DNA of 64,000 nucleotides from Pseudomonas jinjuensis. GTDB lineage: Bacteria; Pseudomonadota; Gammaproteobacteria; Pseudomonadales; Pseudomonadaceae. A program made the position numbers and the translations under genes. This document shows positions 22,111-31,895 of the stretch, one piece after another. Position 1 is the first letter of the stretch, and every line of letters begins with the position of its first letter. Where the stretch lies: positions 248,001 to 312,000 of the forward strand of contig NZ_FNIJ01000006.1 of NCBI RefSeq assembly GCF_900103845.1, written 5' to 3'. The notes beneath the pieces were generated by a model, which had not been told where the DNA came from, did not search any database, and saw nothing but the letters and a program-made list of their open reading frames with translations.

Positions 22111-23088
22111 ATGTCCCGCAAGCTGCTTTCGCTCACCCTCGCCGGCGCCACCCTGCTGTTCGCCGGCGCCCTGGCCGCCGAACCCAAGCGCCCCGAATGC
22201 ATTGCCCCGGCCTCCCCCGGCGGCGGCTTCGACCTGACCTGCAAGCTGGCGCAGAGCGCGCTGCTGGACGCCAAGCTGCTGTCCAAGCCGATGCGCGTCA
22301 CCTACATGCCCGGCGGCGTCGGCGCGGTGGCCTACAACGCAGTGGTCGCCCAGCGTCCGGCCGACGGCAACAGCATCACCGCCTTCTCCAGCGGCTCGCT
22401 GCTGAACCTGGCCCAGGGCAAGTTCGGCCGCTTCGACGAGAACGCGGTGAAGTGGCTGGCGGCGGTCGGCACCAGCTACGGCGCCATCGCCGTGCGCGCC
22501 GACTCGCCGTACAAGACCCTCGGCGACCTGGTGGCCGCGCTCAAGGCCGACCCGGGCAAGGTGGTGATCGGTTCCGGCGGCACCGTCGGCAGCCAGGACT
22601 GGATGCAGACGGCGCTGATCGCCAAGGCCGCGGGCATCGATCCGAAGCAGCTGCGCTACGTCGCCCTGGAAGGCGGCGGCGAGATCGCCACGGCGCTGCT
22701 CGGCGGGCACATCCAGGTGGGCAGCACGGACATCTCCGACTCCATGCCGCACATCCGCGCCGGCAAGATGCGCCTGCTTGCGGTGTTCTCCGAGGAGCGC
22801 CTGCCGGACGAAGGCATGCGCGACATCCCCACCGCCAGGGAACAGGGCTTCGACATCGTCTGGCCGGTGGTGCGCGGCTTCTACGTCGGACCGAAGGTCA
22901 GCGACGAGGACTACGCGTTCTGGAAGAACTCCTTCGACAAGCTGCTGGCTTCCGAGGACTTCGCCAGGCTGCGCGACCAGCGCGAGCTGTTCCCCTTCGC
23001 CATGACCGGCCAGGAACTGGACACCTACGTGAAGAAGCAGGTCGCCCAGTACAAGCAGCTGGCCCGCGAATTCGGCCTGATCCAGTAA
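22111..23088 (+). CDS. tctC: Tripartite tricarboxylate transporter substrate-binding protein TctC
   Basis: 325 residues with a Sec signal peptide (cleavage near ALA, residue 22). TctC-type extracytoplasmic receptors capture citrate or related acids in the periplasm and present them to the TctAB membrane unit. The Bug-family motifs are visible: IAPASPGGGFD near the N-terminus of the mature protein, PGGVGAVAYN and VVIGSGGTVGSQDW. It starts 27 bases after opdH with a good AAGAGGAAA ribosome site. Confidence 0.93.
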   Translation: MSRKLLSLTLAGATLLFAGALAAEPKRPECIAPASPGGGFDLTCKLAQSALLDAKLLSKPMRVTYMPGGVGAVAYNAVVAQRPADGNSITAFSSGSLLNLAQGKFGRFDENAVKWLAAVGTSYGAIAVRADSPYKTLGDLVAALKADPGKVVIGSGGTVGSQDWMQTALIAKAAGIDPKQLRYVALEGGGEIATALLGGHIQVGSTDISDSMPHIRAGKMRLLAVFSEERLPDEGMRDIPTAREQGFDIVWPVVRGFYVGPKVSDEDYAFWKNSFDKLLASEDFARLRDQRELFPFAMTGQELDTYVKKQVAQYKQLAREFGLIQ

Positions 23089-23138
23089 CTCCTTGCGCGG
23101 CGGCGCCGCGCCCTGCGGCGCCGCCAGGAGAATCCCCC

Positions 23139-23609
23139 ATGTCCCAGACCAGCCTCTACCAGCGGCTGTTCGCCGGCGCCTGGCTGTTCGCCTGCGTCGC
23201 CTTCGCCCTGATCGCCTGGGAATACCAGGCGCCGTTCTCCTACGAGCCGGTCGGCCCGCGCGCCTATCCGCTGCTCTGCCTCGGCCTGATGACCATCGGC
23301 CTGGCCTGGCTGATCGTGCGTCCGACGCCGATCCACCGCGACGCGGACGAGCCGCCGCTGGAAGGCGCGCTGCTGCGCAAGGTGATTCTCTGCGTCGTCC
23401 TGCTGCTGGTGTATGCCGGGCTGTTCGAACCGCTCGGCTTCATCCCCGCCAGCGCCCTGATCGGCACCTTCATCGCGCTGATCTACGGCGGCCGGCCGCT
23501 GCACAGCGCGGTCATGGCGACGCTGCTGAGCATCGGCCTGTACCTGCTGTTCGACCGCACACTCGACGTCCCGCTGCCGCTGGGCGTCCTCGAAATCCTT
23601 CCGATCTGA
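23139..23609 (+). CDS. tctB: Tripartite tricarboxylate transporter small membrane subunit TctB
   Basis: 156 residues with four predicted membrane helices (about 13-30, 44-60, 82-98 and 112-150). It is the small, poorly conserved membrane subunit of TTT transporters, needed together with TctA for sodium- or proton-driven uptake. The short length, hydrophobic pattern and position between tctC and tctA support the assignment. It begins 50 bases after tctC. Confidence 0.9.
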   Translation: MSQTSLYQRLFAGAWLFACVAFALIAWEYQAPFSYEPVGPRAYPLLCLGLMTIGLAWLIVRPTPIHRDADEPPLEGALLRKVILCVVLLLVYAGLFEPLGFIPASALIGTFIALIYGGRPLHSAVMATLLSIGLYLLFDRTLDVPLPLGVLEILPI

Positions 23610-23619
23610 GGTCTGCCAG

Positions 23620-25140
23620 ATGGAAACCTTGAGCTATCTCGGCCAGGGCTTCGGCGTCGCCCTGAGCCCGTACAACCTGATCACCGCGCTGATCGGCACC
23701 CTGATCGGCACCGTCGTCGGCCTGCTCCCCGGCCTTGGTCCGATCAACGGCGTCGCCCTGCTGATCCCGGTGGCCTTCGCCCTCGGCCTGCCGCCGGAGT
23801 CGGCGCTGATCCTGCTCGCCGCCGTGTACCTCGGCTGCGAGTACGGCGGGCGGATCTCCTCGATCCTGCTGAACATCCCCGGTGAAGCCTCCACCGTGAT
23901 GACCACCCTCGACGGCTATCCCATGGCGCGCAAGGGCCTGGCCGGTGTGGCGCTGTCGCTGTCGGCGTGGAGTTCGTTCATCGGCGCGTTCATCGCCACC
24001 TGCGGCATGGTGCTGTTCGCGCCGCTGCTGGCGAAATGGGCTATCGCCTTCGGCCCGGCGGAATACTTCGTGCTGATGGTGTTCGCCATCGTCGCCCTCG
24101 GCGGCCTGGCCGGCAACAAACCGCTGAAGACGTTGCTGGCGGCGCTGCTCGGGCTGTTCCTGTCGAGCGTCGGGATCGACGCCAACAGCGGCGTGTACCG
24201 CTTCACCTTCGACAACATCCACGTCTCCGACGGCATCCAGTTCGTCGTGCTGGTGCTCGGGCTGTTCTCGGTCAGCGAGATCCTCCTGCTGCTGGAGAAG
24301 ACCCACCATGGCCACCAGGCGGTCAAGGCCAGCGGGCGCATGCTGTTCAACCTCAGGGAAGCGGCGTCGGTATTCGTCGTCAACCTGCGTTGCGGACTGC
24401 TCGGCTTCGTCATGGGCGTGCTGCCTGGCGCCGGCGCGACCCTGGCCAGCGCGGTGGCCTACATGACCGAGAAGAAGTATGCCGGCGAAAAGGGCAAGTT
24501 CGGCCAGGGCGACATGCGCGGCCTGGCCGCCCCGGAAACCGCCATCGGCGCCTCCGCCTGCGGCGCGCTGGTGCCGATGCTGACCCTCGGCGTGCCCGGT
24601 TCCGGCACCACCGCGGTGATGATCGGCGCGCTGTCGCTGTACAACATCACCCCCGGCCCGCTGCTGTTCCAGGAGCAGCCGCAGATCGTCTGGGGCCTGA
24701 TCGCCTCGCTGTTCGTCGCCAACGTCATGCTGATCATCCTCAACGTGCCGATGGTCCGGGTCTTCACCCGCATCCTCTCGGTGCCGAACTGGGCGCTGGT
24801 GCCGGGCATTGCGATCATCACCGCGATCGGCGTGTACGCCGTGCATGCCACCACCTTCGACCTGTTCCTGATGGTCGCCATCGGCATCCTCGGCTACATC
24901 CTGCGCAAGCTGGACTTCCCGCTGTCGCCGCTGCTGCTCGGCTTCATTCTCGGCGGGCTGATGGAACAGAACCTGCGCCGCGCGCTGTCGATCTCCAGCG
25001 GCGAGCTGTCGATCCTCTGGTCCAGCCCGATCACCCTGGGCACCTGGGCGCTGGTGGCGCTGATGCTCGGCCTGCCGCTGTACCGCGCCTGGCGCAAGCG
25101 CGCCCGCCGCGCCGCCGCGGGCGAACTGGCCGATGCGTGA
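23620..25140 (+). CDS. tctA: Tripartite tricarboxylate transporter large permease TctA
   Basis: 506 residues with about twelve membrane segments. TctA forms the transport path. The conserved glycine-rich signature GTVVGLLPGLGPINGVALL near residues 28-46 and the internal repeat GFVMGVLPGAGATLAS near 268 are the two family motifs from the ancient duplication. It starts 10 bases behind tctB and overlaps the following AbrB gene by 8 bases, so the five genes from opdH to the AbrB protein read as one operon. Confidence 0.95.
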   Translation: METLSYLGQGFGVALSPYNLITALIGTLIGTVVGLLPGLGPINGVALLIPVAFALGLPPESALILLAAVYLGCEYGGRISSILLNIPGEASTVMTTLDGYPMARKGLAGVALSLSAWSSFIGAFIATCGMVLFAPLLAKWAIAFGPAEYFVLMVFAIVALGGLAGNKPLKTLLAALLGLFLSSVGIDANSGVYRFTFDNIHVSDGIQFVVLVLGLFSVSEILLLLEKTHHGHQAVKASGRMLFNLREAASVFVVNLRCGLLGFVMGVLPGAGATLASAVAYMTEKKYAGEKGKFGQGDMRGLAAPETAIGASACGALVPMLTLGVPGSGTTAVMIGALSLYNITPGPLLFQEQPQIVWGLIASLFVANVMLIILNVPMVRVFTRILSVPNWALVPGIAIITAIGVYAVHATTFDLFLMVAIGILGYILRKLDFPLSPLLLGFILGGLMEQNLRRALSISSGELSILWSSPITLGTWALVALMLGLPLYRAWRKRARRAAAGELADA

Positions 25141-26173
25141 CATGCACTGGCGCCGCTTCTGGGCAACGCCCCTGATCGGCGCCCTCGGCGGCTGGCTGGC
25201 CAGTCTGGTCGGCTGGCCGCTGCCGTGGATGATCGGCTCGCTGCTGGCGGTGATCGTCGCCCGCTGCCTGTTCGACTGGCGCCTGGGCGAAGTCCCCGGC
25301 GCGCGCAAGTGCGGGCAGTGGCTGGTGGGCACCGGCATCGGCCTGCACTTCACCCCGGCGGTGGTGGAACAGGTGCTGGCGCACGGCGGCATCGTGCTGG
25401 TCGGCGCACTGGCGACCACCCTCTCCAGCGTCCTGGCCATCGTGCTCATGCGCCGCGGCGGCGAGGACCGCGCCACCGCCTTCTTCGCCAGCATGCCGGG
25501 CGGCGCCAGCGAGATGGTCAACCTCGGCAGCCGCCACGGCGCGGTGCTCAGCCGCGTAGCCGCGGCGCAGAGCCTGCGTCTGTTGCTGGTGGTGCTGCTG
25601 GTGCCGGCGGCGTTCAAGTTCCTGCTGGAGACGCCCGCGCCGCAGACGCATTCCCTGCCGGTGGACTGGCGCTGGCTGGCCCTCCTGCTGCCGGCCGGCG
25701 CGGTGCTGGCAGTGCTCTGGCAGAAACTGCGCCAGCCCAATCCCTGGCTGCTCGGCCCGCTGCTGGTCAGCGCCGTCGCCTGCATCGCCTGCGACCTGCA
25801 GATCGCCCTGCCCCACGGCAGCAGCGCCCTCGGCCAGTGGCTGATCGGCAGCGCCCTGGGCTGTCATTTCGAACGCAGCTTCTTCCGCGGCGCCCCGGCC
25901 TTCGTCGGCCGCAGCCTGCTCTGCACCCTGTGGATGATGCTCGCCGCCGCGCTGGTGGCGGCACTGCTCGGCTGGCTCGGCACGCTGGATCGCCAGTCGC
26001 TGCTGCTCGGCGTGATGCCCGGCGGCATCGCCGAACTGAGCTTGACGGCGGAGGCGCTGCAGCTTTCCGTGCCGCTGGTGACGGCGCTGCAGGTGTTGCG
26101 GCTGGTACTGGTGCTGTTTCTGGCGGAGCCGTGTTTCAGGCTCTGGCAGCGACGGGCGGAAGCCCTCGACTGA
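25133..26173 (+). CDS. AbrB-family membrane protein
   Basis: 346 residues with about ten hydrophobic segments and two internal repeats of the type ALGGWLASLVGWPLPWMIG and later GSALGCHFERSFFRG, the pattern of the AbrB/ammonia monooxygenase-like duplicated membrane family (COG3180). The SMPGGASEMVNLG and GVMPGGIAELSL loops are the paired family motifs. E. coli AbrB was described as a regulator of aidB, but the transport role of the family is unknown. Because it overlaps tctA, it may take part in tricarboxylate uptake; that is inference. Confidence 0.85.
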   Translation: MRDMHWRRFWATPLIGALGGWLASLVGWPLPWMIGSLLAVIVARCLFDWRLGEVPGARKCGQWLVGTGIGLHFTPAVVEQVLAHGGIVLVGALATTLSSVLAIVLMRRGGEDRATAFFASMPGGASEMVNLGSRHGAVLSRVAAAQSLRLLLVVLLVPAAFKFLLETPAPQTHSLPVDWRWLALLLPAGAVLAVLWQKLRQPNPWLLGPLLVSAVACIACDLQIALPHGSSALGQWLIGSALGCHFERSFFRGAPAFVGRSLLCTLWMMLAAALVAALLGWLGTLDRQSLLLGVMPGGIAELSLTAEALQLSVPLVTALQVLRLVLVLFLAEPCFRLWQRRAEALD

Positions 26174-26212
26174 AGCAACCACGCTCGCCGGAAGAGTGCC
26201 CGGCGATTTTCA

Positions 26213-26238
26213 GGCCCGCCTTGTGCGGGCCTTTTTTT
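26213..26238 (+). terminator. Rho-independent terminator of the opdH-tct operon
   Basis: Stem GGCCCGC (26213-26219)/GCGGGCC (26225-26231) with a 5-base loop followed by seven T residues, about 40 bases after the AbrB-family stop. Confidence 0.92.
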
Positions 26239-26260
26239 GTGTACGCGCGGGCGCGCGATT

Positions 26261-26284
26261 CGCGGGCATGGCCCGCTCCTACAG
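26261..26284. repeat. REP element
   Basis: Same GCGGGCATGGCCCGCTCCTAC core as the other REP copies, located between the operon terminator and the convergent ung gene. Confidence 0.8.
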
Positions 26285-26292
26285 CGAACAAA

Positions 26293-26988
26293 TCACACCG
26301 GCGGCAGAGCCCAATCGATCGGCTGCTCCCCATGTTCGACGAGGAACTTGTTGGTCCGGCTGAAATGCCCGTTGCCGAGGAACCCCCGGTACGCCGACAG
26401 CGGCGACGGGTGCGCCGACTTGAGGATCAGGTGCTTCTGCGGGTCGAGCAGCTTCTGCTTGCTCTGCGCATGGGAGCCCCAGAGCAGGAACACCAGGTGG
26501 TCGCGCTGCTGGCTGACCACCTCGATCACCTTGTCGGTGAACTGCTGCCAGCCGGCGCCGGCATGCGAACCGGCGCGCGCCTGCTCGACGGTGAGCGAGG
26601 TGTTGAGCAGCAGAACGCCCTGCTCGGCCCAGTGCTGCAGGTAGCCGTGCCCGGGCATGTCGATGTTCAGGTCGCGCTTGAGTTCCTTGTAGATGTTCTG
26701 CAAGGACGGCGGCACCGGCACGCCGGGCTGTACCGAGAAGCACAGGCCGTGGGCCTGGCCCGGGCCGTGGTAGGGGTCCTGGCCGATGATGACGACCTTC
26801 ACCTTGTCCAGCGGCGTCGAATTCAGCGCGTTGAAGATCAGCGGGCCGGGCGGGTAGATCACCTTGCCGGCCGCCTTCTCGGTGCGCAGGAAGTCGCTCA
26901 GCTCCTTCATGTAGGGCTTTTCGAATTCCTCGCGCAGGGCGGCCTTCCAGCCGGGTTCCAGTTTGATACGATCGTCGCTCGGGCTCAT
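26293..26988 (-). CDS. ung: Uracil-DNA glycosylase
   Basis: 231 residues. Ung removes uracil from DNA, starting base-excision repair of deaminated cytosine. The catalytic motif GQDPYHG holds Asp71; the second active-site motif [10 protein letters not shown] contains the histidine and the leucine that is inserted into the helix; [10 protein letters not shown] is also conserved. The ATG (MSPSDDR) was chosen because the protein then has the family length; the open frame extends far upstream through the divergent gene. Confidence 0.96.
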   Translation of the reverse strand: MSPSDDRIKLEPGWKAALREEFEKPYMKELSDFLRTEKAAGKVIYPPGPLIFNALNSTPLDKVKVVIIGQDPYHGPGQAHGLCFSVQPGVPVPPSLQNIYKELKRDLNIDMPGHGYLQHWAEQGVLLLNTSLTVEQARAGSHAGAGWQQFTDKVIEVVSQQRDHLVFLLWGSHAQSKQKLLDPQKHLILKSAHPSPLSAYRGFLGNGHFSRTNKFLVEHGEQPIDWALPPV

Positions 26989-27058
26989 GGCGCACCTGAT
27001 GGAAAATGGCCGCCGCACCCTAGAAAAGCCCCGTCCCCTTGTCAACGTGAAAAGCCGA

Positions 27059-27913
27059 ATGGAATCGCCCACCACGCCCCTGACCGCCGACGCCCTGCGC
27101 TTCGCCCTGTACAACCGCTTCCTCAAGGGCGAAGCGCGGGTCCCGCAGATGCCCGAGGCGCTGCTGCGCGTGCGCCGCCTGCTGGAGGACCCGCGCACCT
27201 CGCTGGAGCGACTGTGCCGGGCGATCAACGCCGACCCGCCGCTGGCCGCCTGGCTCATGCAGTACGCCGACAGCCCGCTGCTGCGCGGCGTGCGTCCGTG
27301 CACCTCGCTGCGCGACGTGCTGGCCCGCCTGGGCACGCGCCGGCTGCAGAGCCTGGTGCTGAGCTTCAGCCTGCGCAACCTGTTCATCGGCACCGATGCG
27401 CTGTTCCAGCGGGTATTCCGCGCCCGCTGGCAGGCCGCCCTGGAATGCGCAGCCTGCTGCGCCGCGCTGGCCGAATGCAGCGGCGTGGCGGATGCCGCCG
27501 ACGCGCTGCTCGCCGGCCTGCTGCAGGATGTCGGCAGCCTGCCTCTGCTGGCCGAGCTGCAGCGCTGGCCGGAGCGCCCGCGCGACGAACAGGGCCTGCA
27601 CGATCTCTGCGAGCAACTGTCCGGCAGCGTCGGCGTGGTGGTGATGACGGTATGGAAGCTGCCCACGGTGATGATCGAATGCGCCCGCTACCGCCTGGAT
27701 CGCCAGCGCCAGCACCCCGGCCCGGCCGACCTGACCGACCTGCTGCAGGTCGCCCGCCTGCTGCAGGAAGAATCCCCGGCGACCGACGATCTTCCCGCCT
27801 ACCGCCGCCTGCTGGCCGCCTGCCCCACCCTGCCCGCCGATCCCGCCGTCCTGCGCGAATCCCTGGACGGTGCCATCACCCGCTGGCGCCTGCTGCTCGG
27901 CAGCCGCTGCTGA
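27059..27913 (+). CDS. HDOD domain protein (second copy)
   Basis: 284 residues. An HDOD domain occupies most of the protein: [18 protein letters not shown] (about residues 28-45), [20 protein letters not shown] and the [12 protein letters not shown] helix. No fused output domain. Compared with the copy at 17529 it is more divergent, with several cysteines in [14 protein letters not shown] that could bind metal or be redox-active. It is divergent from ung with 70 bases between starts. The upstream in-frame ATG at 26987 is possible but overlaps the ung start region. Confidence 0.82.
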   Translation: MESPTTPLTADALRFALYNRFLKGEARVPQMPEALLRVRRLLEDPRTSLERLCRAINADPPLAAWLMQYADSPLLRGVRPCTSLRDVLARLGTRRLQSLVLSFSLRNLFIGTDALFQRVFRARWQAALECAACCAALAECSGVADAADALLAGLLQDVGSLPLLAELQRWPERPRDEQGLHDLCEQLSGSVGVVVMTVWKLPTVMIECARYRLDRQRQHPGPADLTDLLQVARLLQEESPATDDLPAYRRLLAACPTLPADPAVLRESLDGAITRWRLLLGSRC

Positions 27914-27916
27914 TCC

Positions 27917-28798
27917 TCAGCCCTGGTGCAGCGCCCGGTAGTGAGTGGGCGCCATGCCCACCACGCGCTTGAACAGCCGCGAGAAGTAGTACGGATCGGC
28001 ATAGCCGAGCTGCTCGGCGACCTGGCGCACCTCCAGGCTGCCCTCGTCGAGCAGGCGGCAGGCGTGGGCCATCTTCAGGCGGATGAAATCCTGGATCGGC
28101 GCCTGGCCGGTCAGCGCGCGGTAGGTCTTGGCGAAGTGGAAGCGCGACAGCTTGAACTGCGCGGCCAGGCCGTCGAGGTTGAGGGCGTCGTGCAGGTGGT
28201 CGCGCATCATCGCCTGCACCGCCTCGATGTCCAGCACCCGCCCGGACTTCAGGCTGGCCCGCACCGGGCGCAGCGCCAGCGAGGTCAGCAGGCTCTGCAG
28301 CAGGTGCGCGGCGTGGATGAAGTGCGGCAGGCTGAGACCCTGGCGGCGCAGGCCGAGCAGCGCGTCGAACTCCGCCAGCAGGCGCGGCTGCACGCCGATG
28401 CGCAGGCGCGGCGACTTGCCCAGCGGGCGCAGGTATTCCTCGATCAGGGTGCCGTCCAGATGCACCCAGAAGATCGACCAGGGCCGCCGTTCATCGGCGC
28501 CATAGGCATGCGGCCGGCCCTTGGGCAGCAGCAGGAGATCGCCGCCAGCCACCTCGAATCGTCCATCCGGGGTTTCCAGCCAGCCCTGCCCGGAGCGGCA
28601 GTAGATCAGCAGGTAGTCATCCGGCGCGTCGCGCTGCATGCGGTGCTCGCCGGCGTTCGGGTAGTAGCCCAGCGCCAGCGGATAGCACGCCTGTCCCAGC
28701 GGATGCCGCGCCAGGGTCCGGCGCAGGCGCGGCGGGGTGATGAAGCGCACGCCGTCCTGGGGCAGCGGCCAGGCGGAAGTGAGTGGACTGCGGGCCAT
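27917..28798 (-). CDS. AraC-family transcriptional regulator (MmsR-like)
   Basis: 293 residues from an ATG preceded by GGAGAG; a start 45 bases upstream lacks a ribosome site. An N-terminal cupin-like sensing domain (LLIYCRSGQGWLETPDG, LLLLPKGRPHAYG) is joined to a C-terminal AraC DNA-binding domain with two helix-turn-helix units (LAAQFKLSRFHFAKTYRA and VAEQLGYADPYYFSRLFKR). It is divergent from the semialdehyde dehydrogenase operon, in the same way that MmsR is placed next to mmsAB, so it probably activates that operon in response to a valine-pathway intermediate. Confidence 0.88.
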   Translation of the reverse strand: MARSPLTSAWPLPQDGVRFITPPRLRRTLARHPLGQACYPLALGYYPNAGEHRMQRDAPDDYLLIYCRSGQGWLETPDGRFEVAGGDLLLLPKGRPHAYGADERRPWSIFWVHLDGTLIEEYLRPLGKSPRLRIGVQPRLLAEFDALLGLRRQGLSLPHFIHAAHLLQSLLTSLALRPVRASLKSGRVLDIEAVQAMMRDHLHDALNLDGLAAQFKLSRFHFAKTYRALTGQAPIQDFIRLKMAHACRLLDEGSLEVRQVAEQLGYADPYYFSRLFKRVVGMAPTHYRALHQG

Positions 28799-28961
28799 GC
28801 GAAGCGACTCTCCGGAGACGGGATGAACAGCAATATCGTCCATCCCTGGCGCAAGATCGTCAATCCACAGCGCCTTCCCGGACGGCTATAAACAACAACA
28901 AAGCGCCTGCCGGCGCTCTCCCCCAACGACAATACCCGGCGAACCGGGAAGGAAGGCTGCC

Positions 28962-30455
28962 ATGGCCAGGACCATTCCCCAGCTGATCGACGGCGAGTGG
29001 CGCCAGAGTCGCTCCCGCGAGCTGATCGAAGTCACCGATCCGGCGACCCAGGAAGTGCTGGCGCTGGCGCCCAAGGCCACCAGCGAGGAGATCGAGGCCG
29101 CCGTGGCCAGCGCCCGCTCGGCCTTCCTCGAATGGCGCGAGACGCCGGTCACCGAACGCGCGCGGCTGATGCTGCGCTACCAGCAGCTGCTCAAGGAACA
29201 CCACGACGAACTGGCCGAGCTGCTCGCCAGCGAGACCGGCAAGAACTTCGCCGACGCCAAGGGCGACATCTGGCGCGGCATCGAGGTGGTCGAGCACGCC
29301 GCCAACGTCGCCAGCCTGGTGATGGGCGAGACGGTGGAGAACGTCGCCCGCGACATCGACACCGCCAGCTGGATCCAGCCCCTCGGCGTATGCGCCGGGA
29401 TCACCCCGTTCAACTTCCCGGCGATGATCCCGCTGTGGATGTTCCCGATGGCCATCGCCTGCGGCAACACCTTCGTCCTCAAGCCTTCCGAGCAGGACCC
29501 GCTGACGCCCAACTGGCTGGCCGAGCTGTTCATCGAGGCCGGCGCGCCGAAGGGCGTGCTGCAGGTGATCCACGGCGGCCGCGAACAGGTCGACGCGCTG
29601 CTCACCCACCCGGACATCCGCGCCATCTCCTTCGTCGGCTCGGTCGCCGTCGGCCAGCACGTCTACCGCACCGGCACCGCGCACCTGAAGCGCGTGCAGG
29701 CGTTCGCCGGGGCGAAGAACCACATGGTGATCCTCCCCGACGCGCACAAGGACCAGGTGATCAGCAACCTGATCGGCTCCAGCTGCGGCGCCGCCGGCCA
29801 GCGCTGCATGGCGATCAGCACGGCGGTGTTCGTCGGCGAATCGCGCGAGTGGATTCCCGAGCTGGCCGAGCGCATGGCCGAACTCAGGCCCGGCCACTGG
29901 AAGGACCAGGGCGCCTCCTACGGCCCGCTGATCAGCCCGCAGGCGAAACAGCGGGTGCTGCGCCTGATCGCCGAGGGCAAGGCGGAAGGCGCCGAGTGCC
30001 TGCTCGACGGCTCGCAGTGCCAGGTGGAAGGCTTCCCGGACGGCAACTGGCTCGGCCCGACCCTGTTCCGCGGGGTGACGCCGAAGATGACCATCTACCG
30101 CGAGGAAATCTTCGGCCCGGTGCTGATCTGCCTGGAAGTCGACACCCTCGACGAGGCCATCGCCCTGGTCAACGCCAACCCCTACGGCAACGGCACCAGC
30201 CTGTTCACCCGCTCCGGCGGCGCCGCGCGGCACTACCAGCACGCGGTGGAAGTCGGCCAGGTGGGCATCAACGTGCCGATCCCGGTGCCGCTCCCCTTCT
30301 TCTCCTTCACCGGCTGGAAGGGCTCCTTCTATGGCGACCTGCACGCCTACGGCAAGCAGGCAGTGCGCTTCTACAGCGAGACCAAGACCGTGACCACCCG
30401 CTGGTTCGACGACTCCCCGGTCGGCGGACCGAACATGACCATCCATCTGAAATAG
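28962..30455 (+). CDS. mmsA: CoA-acylating methylmalonate-semialdehyde dehydrogenase
   Basis: 497 residues. Converts methylmalonate (or malonate) semialdehyde, NAD and CoA to propionyl-CoA (or acetyl-CoA), NADH and CO2, the last step of valine degradation. Aldehyde dehydrogenase motifs: [15 protein letters not shown] (N-terminal cofactor region), [10 protein letters not shown], and the active-site segment [15 protein letters not shown] containing the catalytic cysteine. The glutamate of classical aldehyde dehydrogenases is replaced by Asn in GAKNH, typical of the CoA-dependent MmsA group. First gene of a five-gene catabolic operon. Confidence 0.93.
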   Translation: MARTIPQLIDGEWRQSRSRELIEVTDPATQEVLALAPKATSEEIEAAVASARSAFLEWRETPVTERARLMLRYQQLLKEHHDELAELLASETGKNFADAKGDIWRGIEVVEHAANVASLVMGETVENVARDIDTASWIQPLGVCAGITPFNFPAMIPLWMFPMAIACGNTFVLKPSEQDPLTPNWLAELFIEAGAPKGVLQVIHGGREQVDALLTHPDIRAISFVGSVAVGQHVYRTGTAHLKRVQAFAGAKNHMVILPDAHKDQVISNLIGSSCGAAGQRCMAISTAVFVGESREWIPELAERMAELRPGHWKDQGASYGPLISPQAKQRVLRLIAEGKAEGAECLLDGSQCQVEGFPDGNWLGPTLFRGVTPKMTIYREEIFGPVLICLEVDTLDEAIALVNANPYGNGTSLFTRSGGAARHYQHAVEVGQVGINVPIPVPLPFFSFTGWKGSFYGDLHAYGKQAVRFYSETKTVTTRWFDDSPVGGPNMTIHLK

Positions 30456-30486
30456 CCCGACGGCAGTACAAGAAAGAGGAAGCCGC

Positions 30487-31650
30487 ATGAATTTCGACCT
30501 CACCGAAGAACAACGCCTGCTGGTGGAAAGCGCCCGCGCCTTCTCCAGCCACGAGCTGGCGCCGCACGCCGCCGACTGGGACCGCCAGCACCACTTCCCG
30601 GTGGACGTGATCCGCCGCGCCGCCGAACAGGGCTACCTCGGCCTGTACATCCGCGAGGAAGACGGCGGCCTCGGGCTGTCGCGGCTGTCCGCCTCGCTGA
30701 TCTTCGAGCAACTGGCCGCCGGCTGCGTCGCCACCACCGCCTACATCACCATCCACAACATGGCGGCCTGGATGCTCGCCTCCTTCGGCGACGAGGCGCT
30801 GAAGGAACAGTGGCTGCCGGGGCTGATCGGCGGCGAGCTGCTGGCTTCCTACTGCCTGACCGAGCCGGATGCCGGCTCCGACGCCGCCAACCTGCGCACC
30901 CGGGCGCGCCGCGATGGCGACGAGTACGTGCTGGACGGCGCCAAGACCTTCATCTCCGGCGCCGGCAGCACCGACGTGCTGATCGTCATGGCGCGCACCG
31001 GGGTGGAAGGCGCCAAGGGCATCTCCTGCTTCCTGGTGCCGGCCAACGCCGAAGGCATCCGCTACGGCCGCAACGAGGACAAGATGGGCTGGAAGGCCCA
31101 GCCGACCCGCACCATCACCTTCGAGGGCGTGCGCATCCCGGCGTCCAACCGCATCGGCCCGGAAGGCCAGGGCTTCATCTATGCCATGAAGGGCCTCGAT
31201 GGCGGCCGCCTGAACATCGCCAGCTGCTCCCTCGGCGCCGCCCAGGCCGCGCTGGAGCAGTCGCTGCGCTACGTCGAGGAACGCAAGCAGTTCGGCAAGG
31301 CGCTGGCGGAGTTCCAGGCCCTGCAGTTCAAGCTCGCCGACATGATCACCGACCTCACCGCCAGCCGGCAGATGGTGCGCCTGGCCGCGCACAAGCTGGA
31401 CCACAAGGACGGCGAGGCGACGCTGTACTGCGCCATGGCCAAGCGCTTCGCCACCGATCGCTGCTTCGCCCTGTGCAACGACGCGCTGCAACTGCACGGC
31501 GGCTACGGCTACCTCAACGACTACCCGCTGGAGCGCTGGGTGCGCGACGCGCGGGTGCACCAGATCCTCGAAGGCACCAACGAGATCATGCGCGTGATCG
31601 TCGCCCGCCGGCTGCTGGAACAGGGGGGGATGCTGGATCGGTTGTTGTAA
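30487..31650 (+). CDS. Acyl-CoA dehydrogenase (isobutyryl-CoA type)
   Basis: 387 residues. FAD-dependent oxidation of a short branched acyl-CoA to the enoyl-CoA, passing electrons to ETF. Family signatures: YCLTEPDAGSDAANL (FAD/substrate loop, about residues 122-136) and QLHGGYGYLNDYPLERWVRDARV near the C-terminus (first residues cited). The catalytic glutamate lies in ILEGTNEIMRV. Because the neighbours form a valine pathway, isobutyryl-CoA is the likely substrate. It begins 31 bases after mmsA. Confidence 0.9.
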   Translation: MNFDLTEEQRLLVESARAFSSHELAPHAADWDRQHHFPVDVIRRAAEQGYLGLYIREEDGGLGLSRLSASLIFEQLAAGCVATTAYITIHNMAAWMLASFGDEALKEQWLPGLIGGELLASYCLTEPDAGSDAANLRTRARRDGDEYVLDGAKTFISGAGSTDVLIVMARTGVEGAKGISCFLVPANAEGIRYGRNEDKMGWKAQPTRTITFEGVRIPASNRIGPEGQGFIYAMKGLDGGRLNIASCSLGAAQAALEQSLRYVEERKQFGKALAEFQALQFKLADMITDLTASRQMVRLAAHKLDHKDGEATLYCAMAKRFATDRCFALCNDALQLHGGYGYLNDYPLERWVRDARVHQILEGTNEIMRVIVARRLLEQGGMLDRLL

Positions 31651-31671
31651 CGCCTGCACGTGGCTGCTCTT

Positions 31672-31747
31672 CGTAGGATGGGTTGAGCGCAGCGATATCC
31701 ATGCGGCTGTGGAATGTTGGGTATCGCTTCGCTCCACCCAACCTACG
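31672..31747. repeat. Large imperfect inverted repeat in the operon gap
   Basis: Arms CGTAGGATGGGTTGAGCG and CGCTCCACCCAACCTACG enclose an AGCGATA/TATCGCT extension. This is a recurrent Pseudomonas intergenic palindrome; it splits the catabolic operon between the dehydrogenase and the hydratase and may attenuate or stabilise the mRNA. Confidence 0.7.
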
Positions 31748-31895
31748 GGAACATGCCATCCCAATGGAAAAACCGCCCGCCCCGCGCGGGCGAAACTGAA
31801 CAGATCGGACATGGACTGAAGGCCGCCCCGCTGCCTACAGTCACCGACACCATCCCTGCCTGCGCCCGGCGCGGCATCGAGACCAGGAGAGACTC

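Noticed and set aside
20698-22752. A 684-codon minus-strand frame opposite opdH and tctC
   Set aside because: Shadow frame over two confident genes; no ribosome site and no family features.
23512-26182. Long minus-strand frames opposite tctA and the AbrB-family gene
   Set aside because: Shadow frames of low-complexity composition (His/Gln/Arg runs) caused by GC bias.
28799-28843. Earlier start of the AraC regulator (MDDIAVHP)
   Set aside because: No ribosome binding site; the ATG 45 bases later follows GGAGAG at good spacing.
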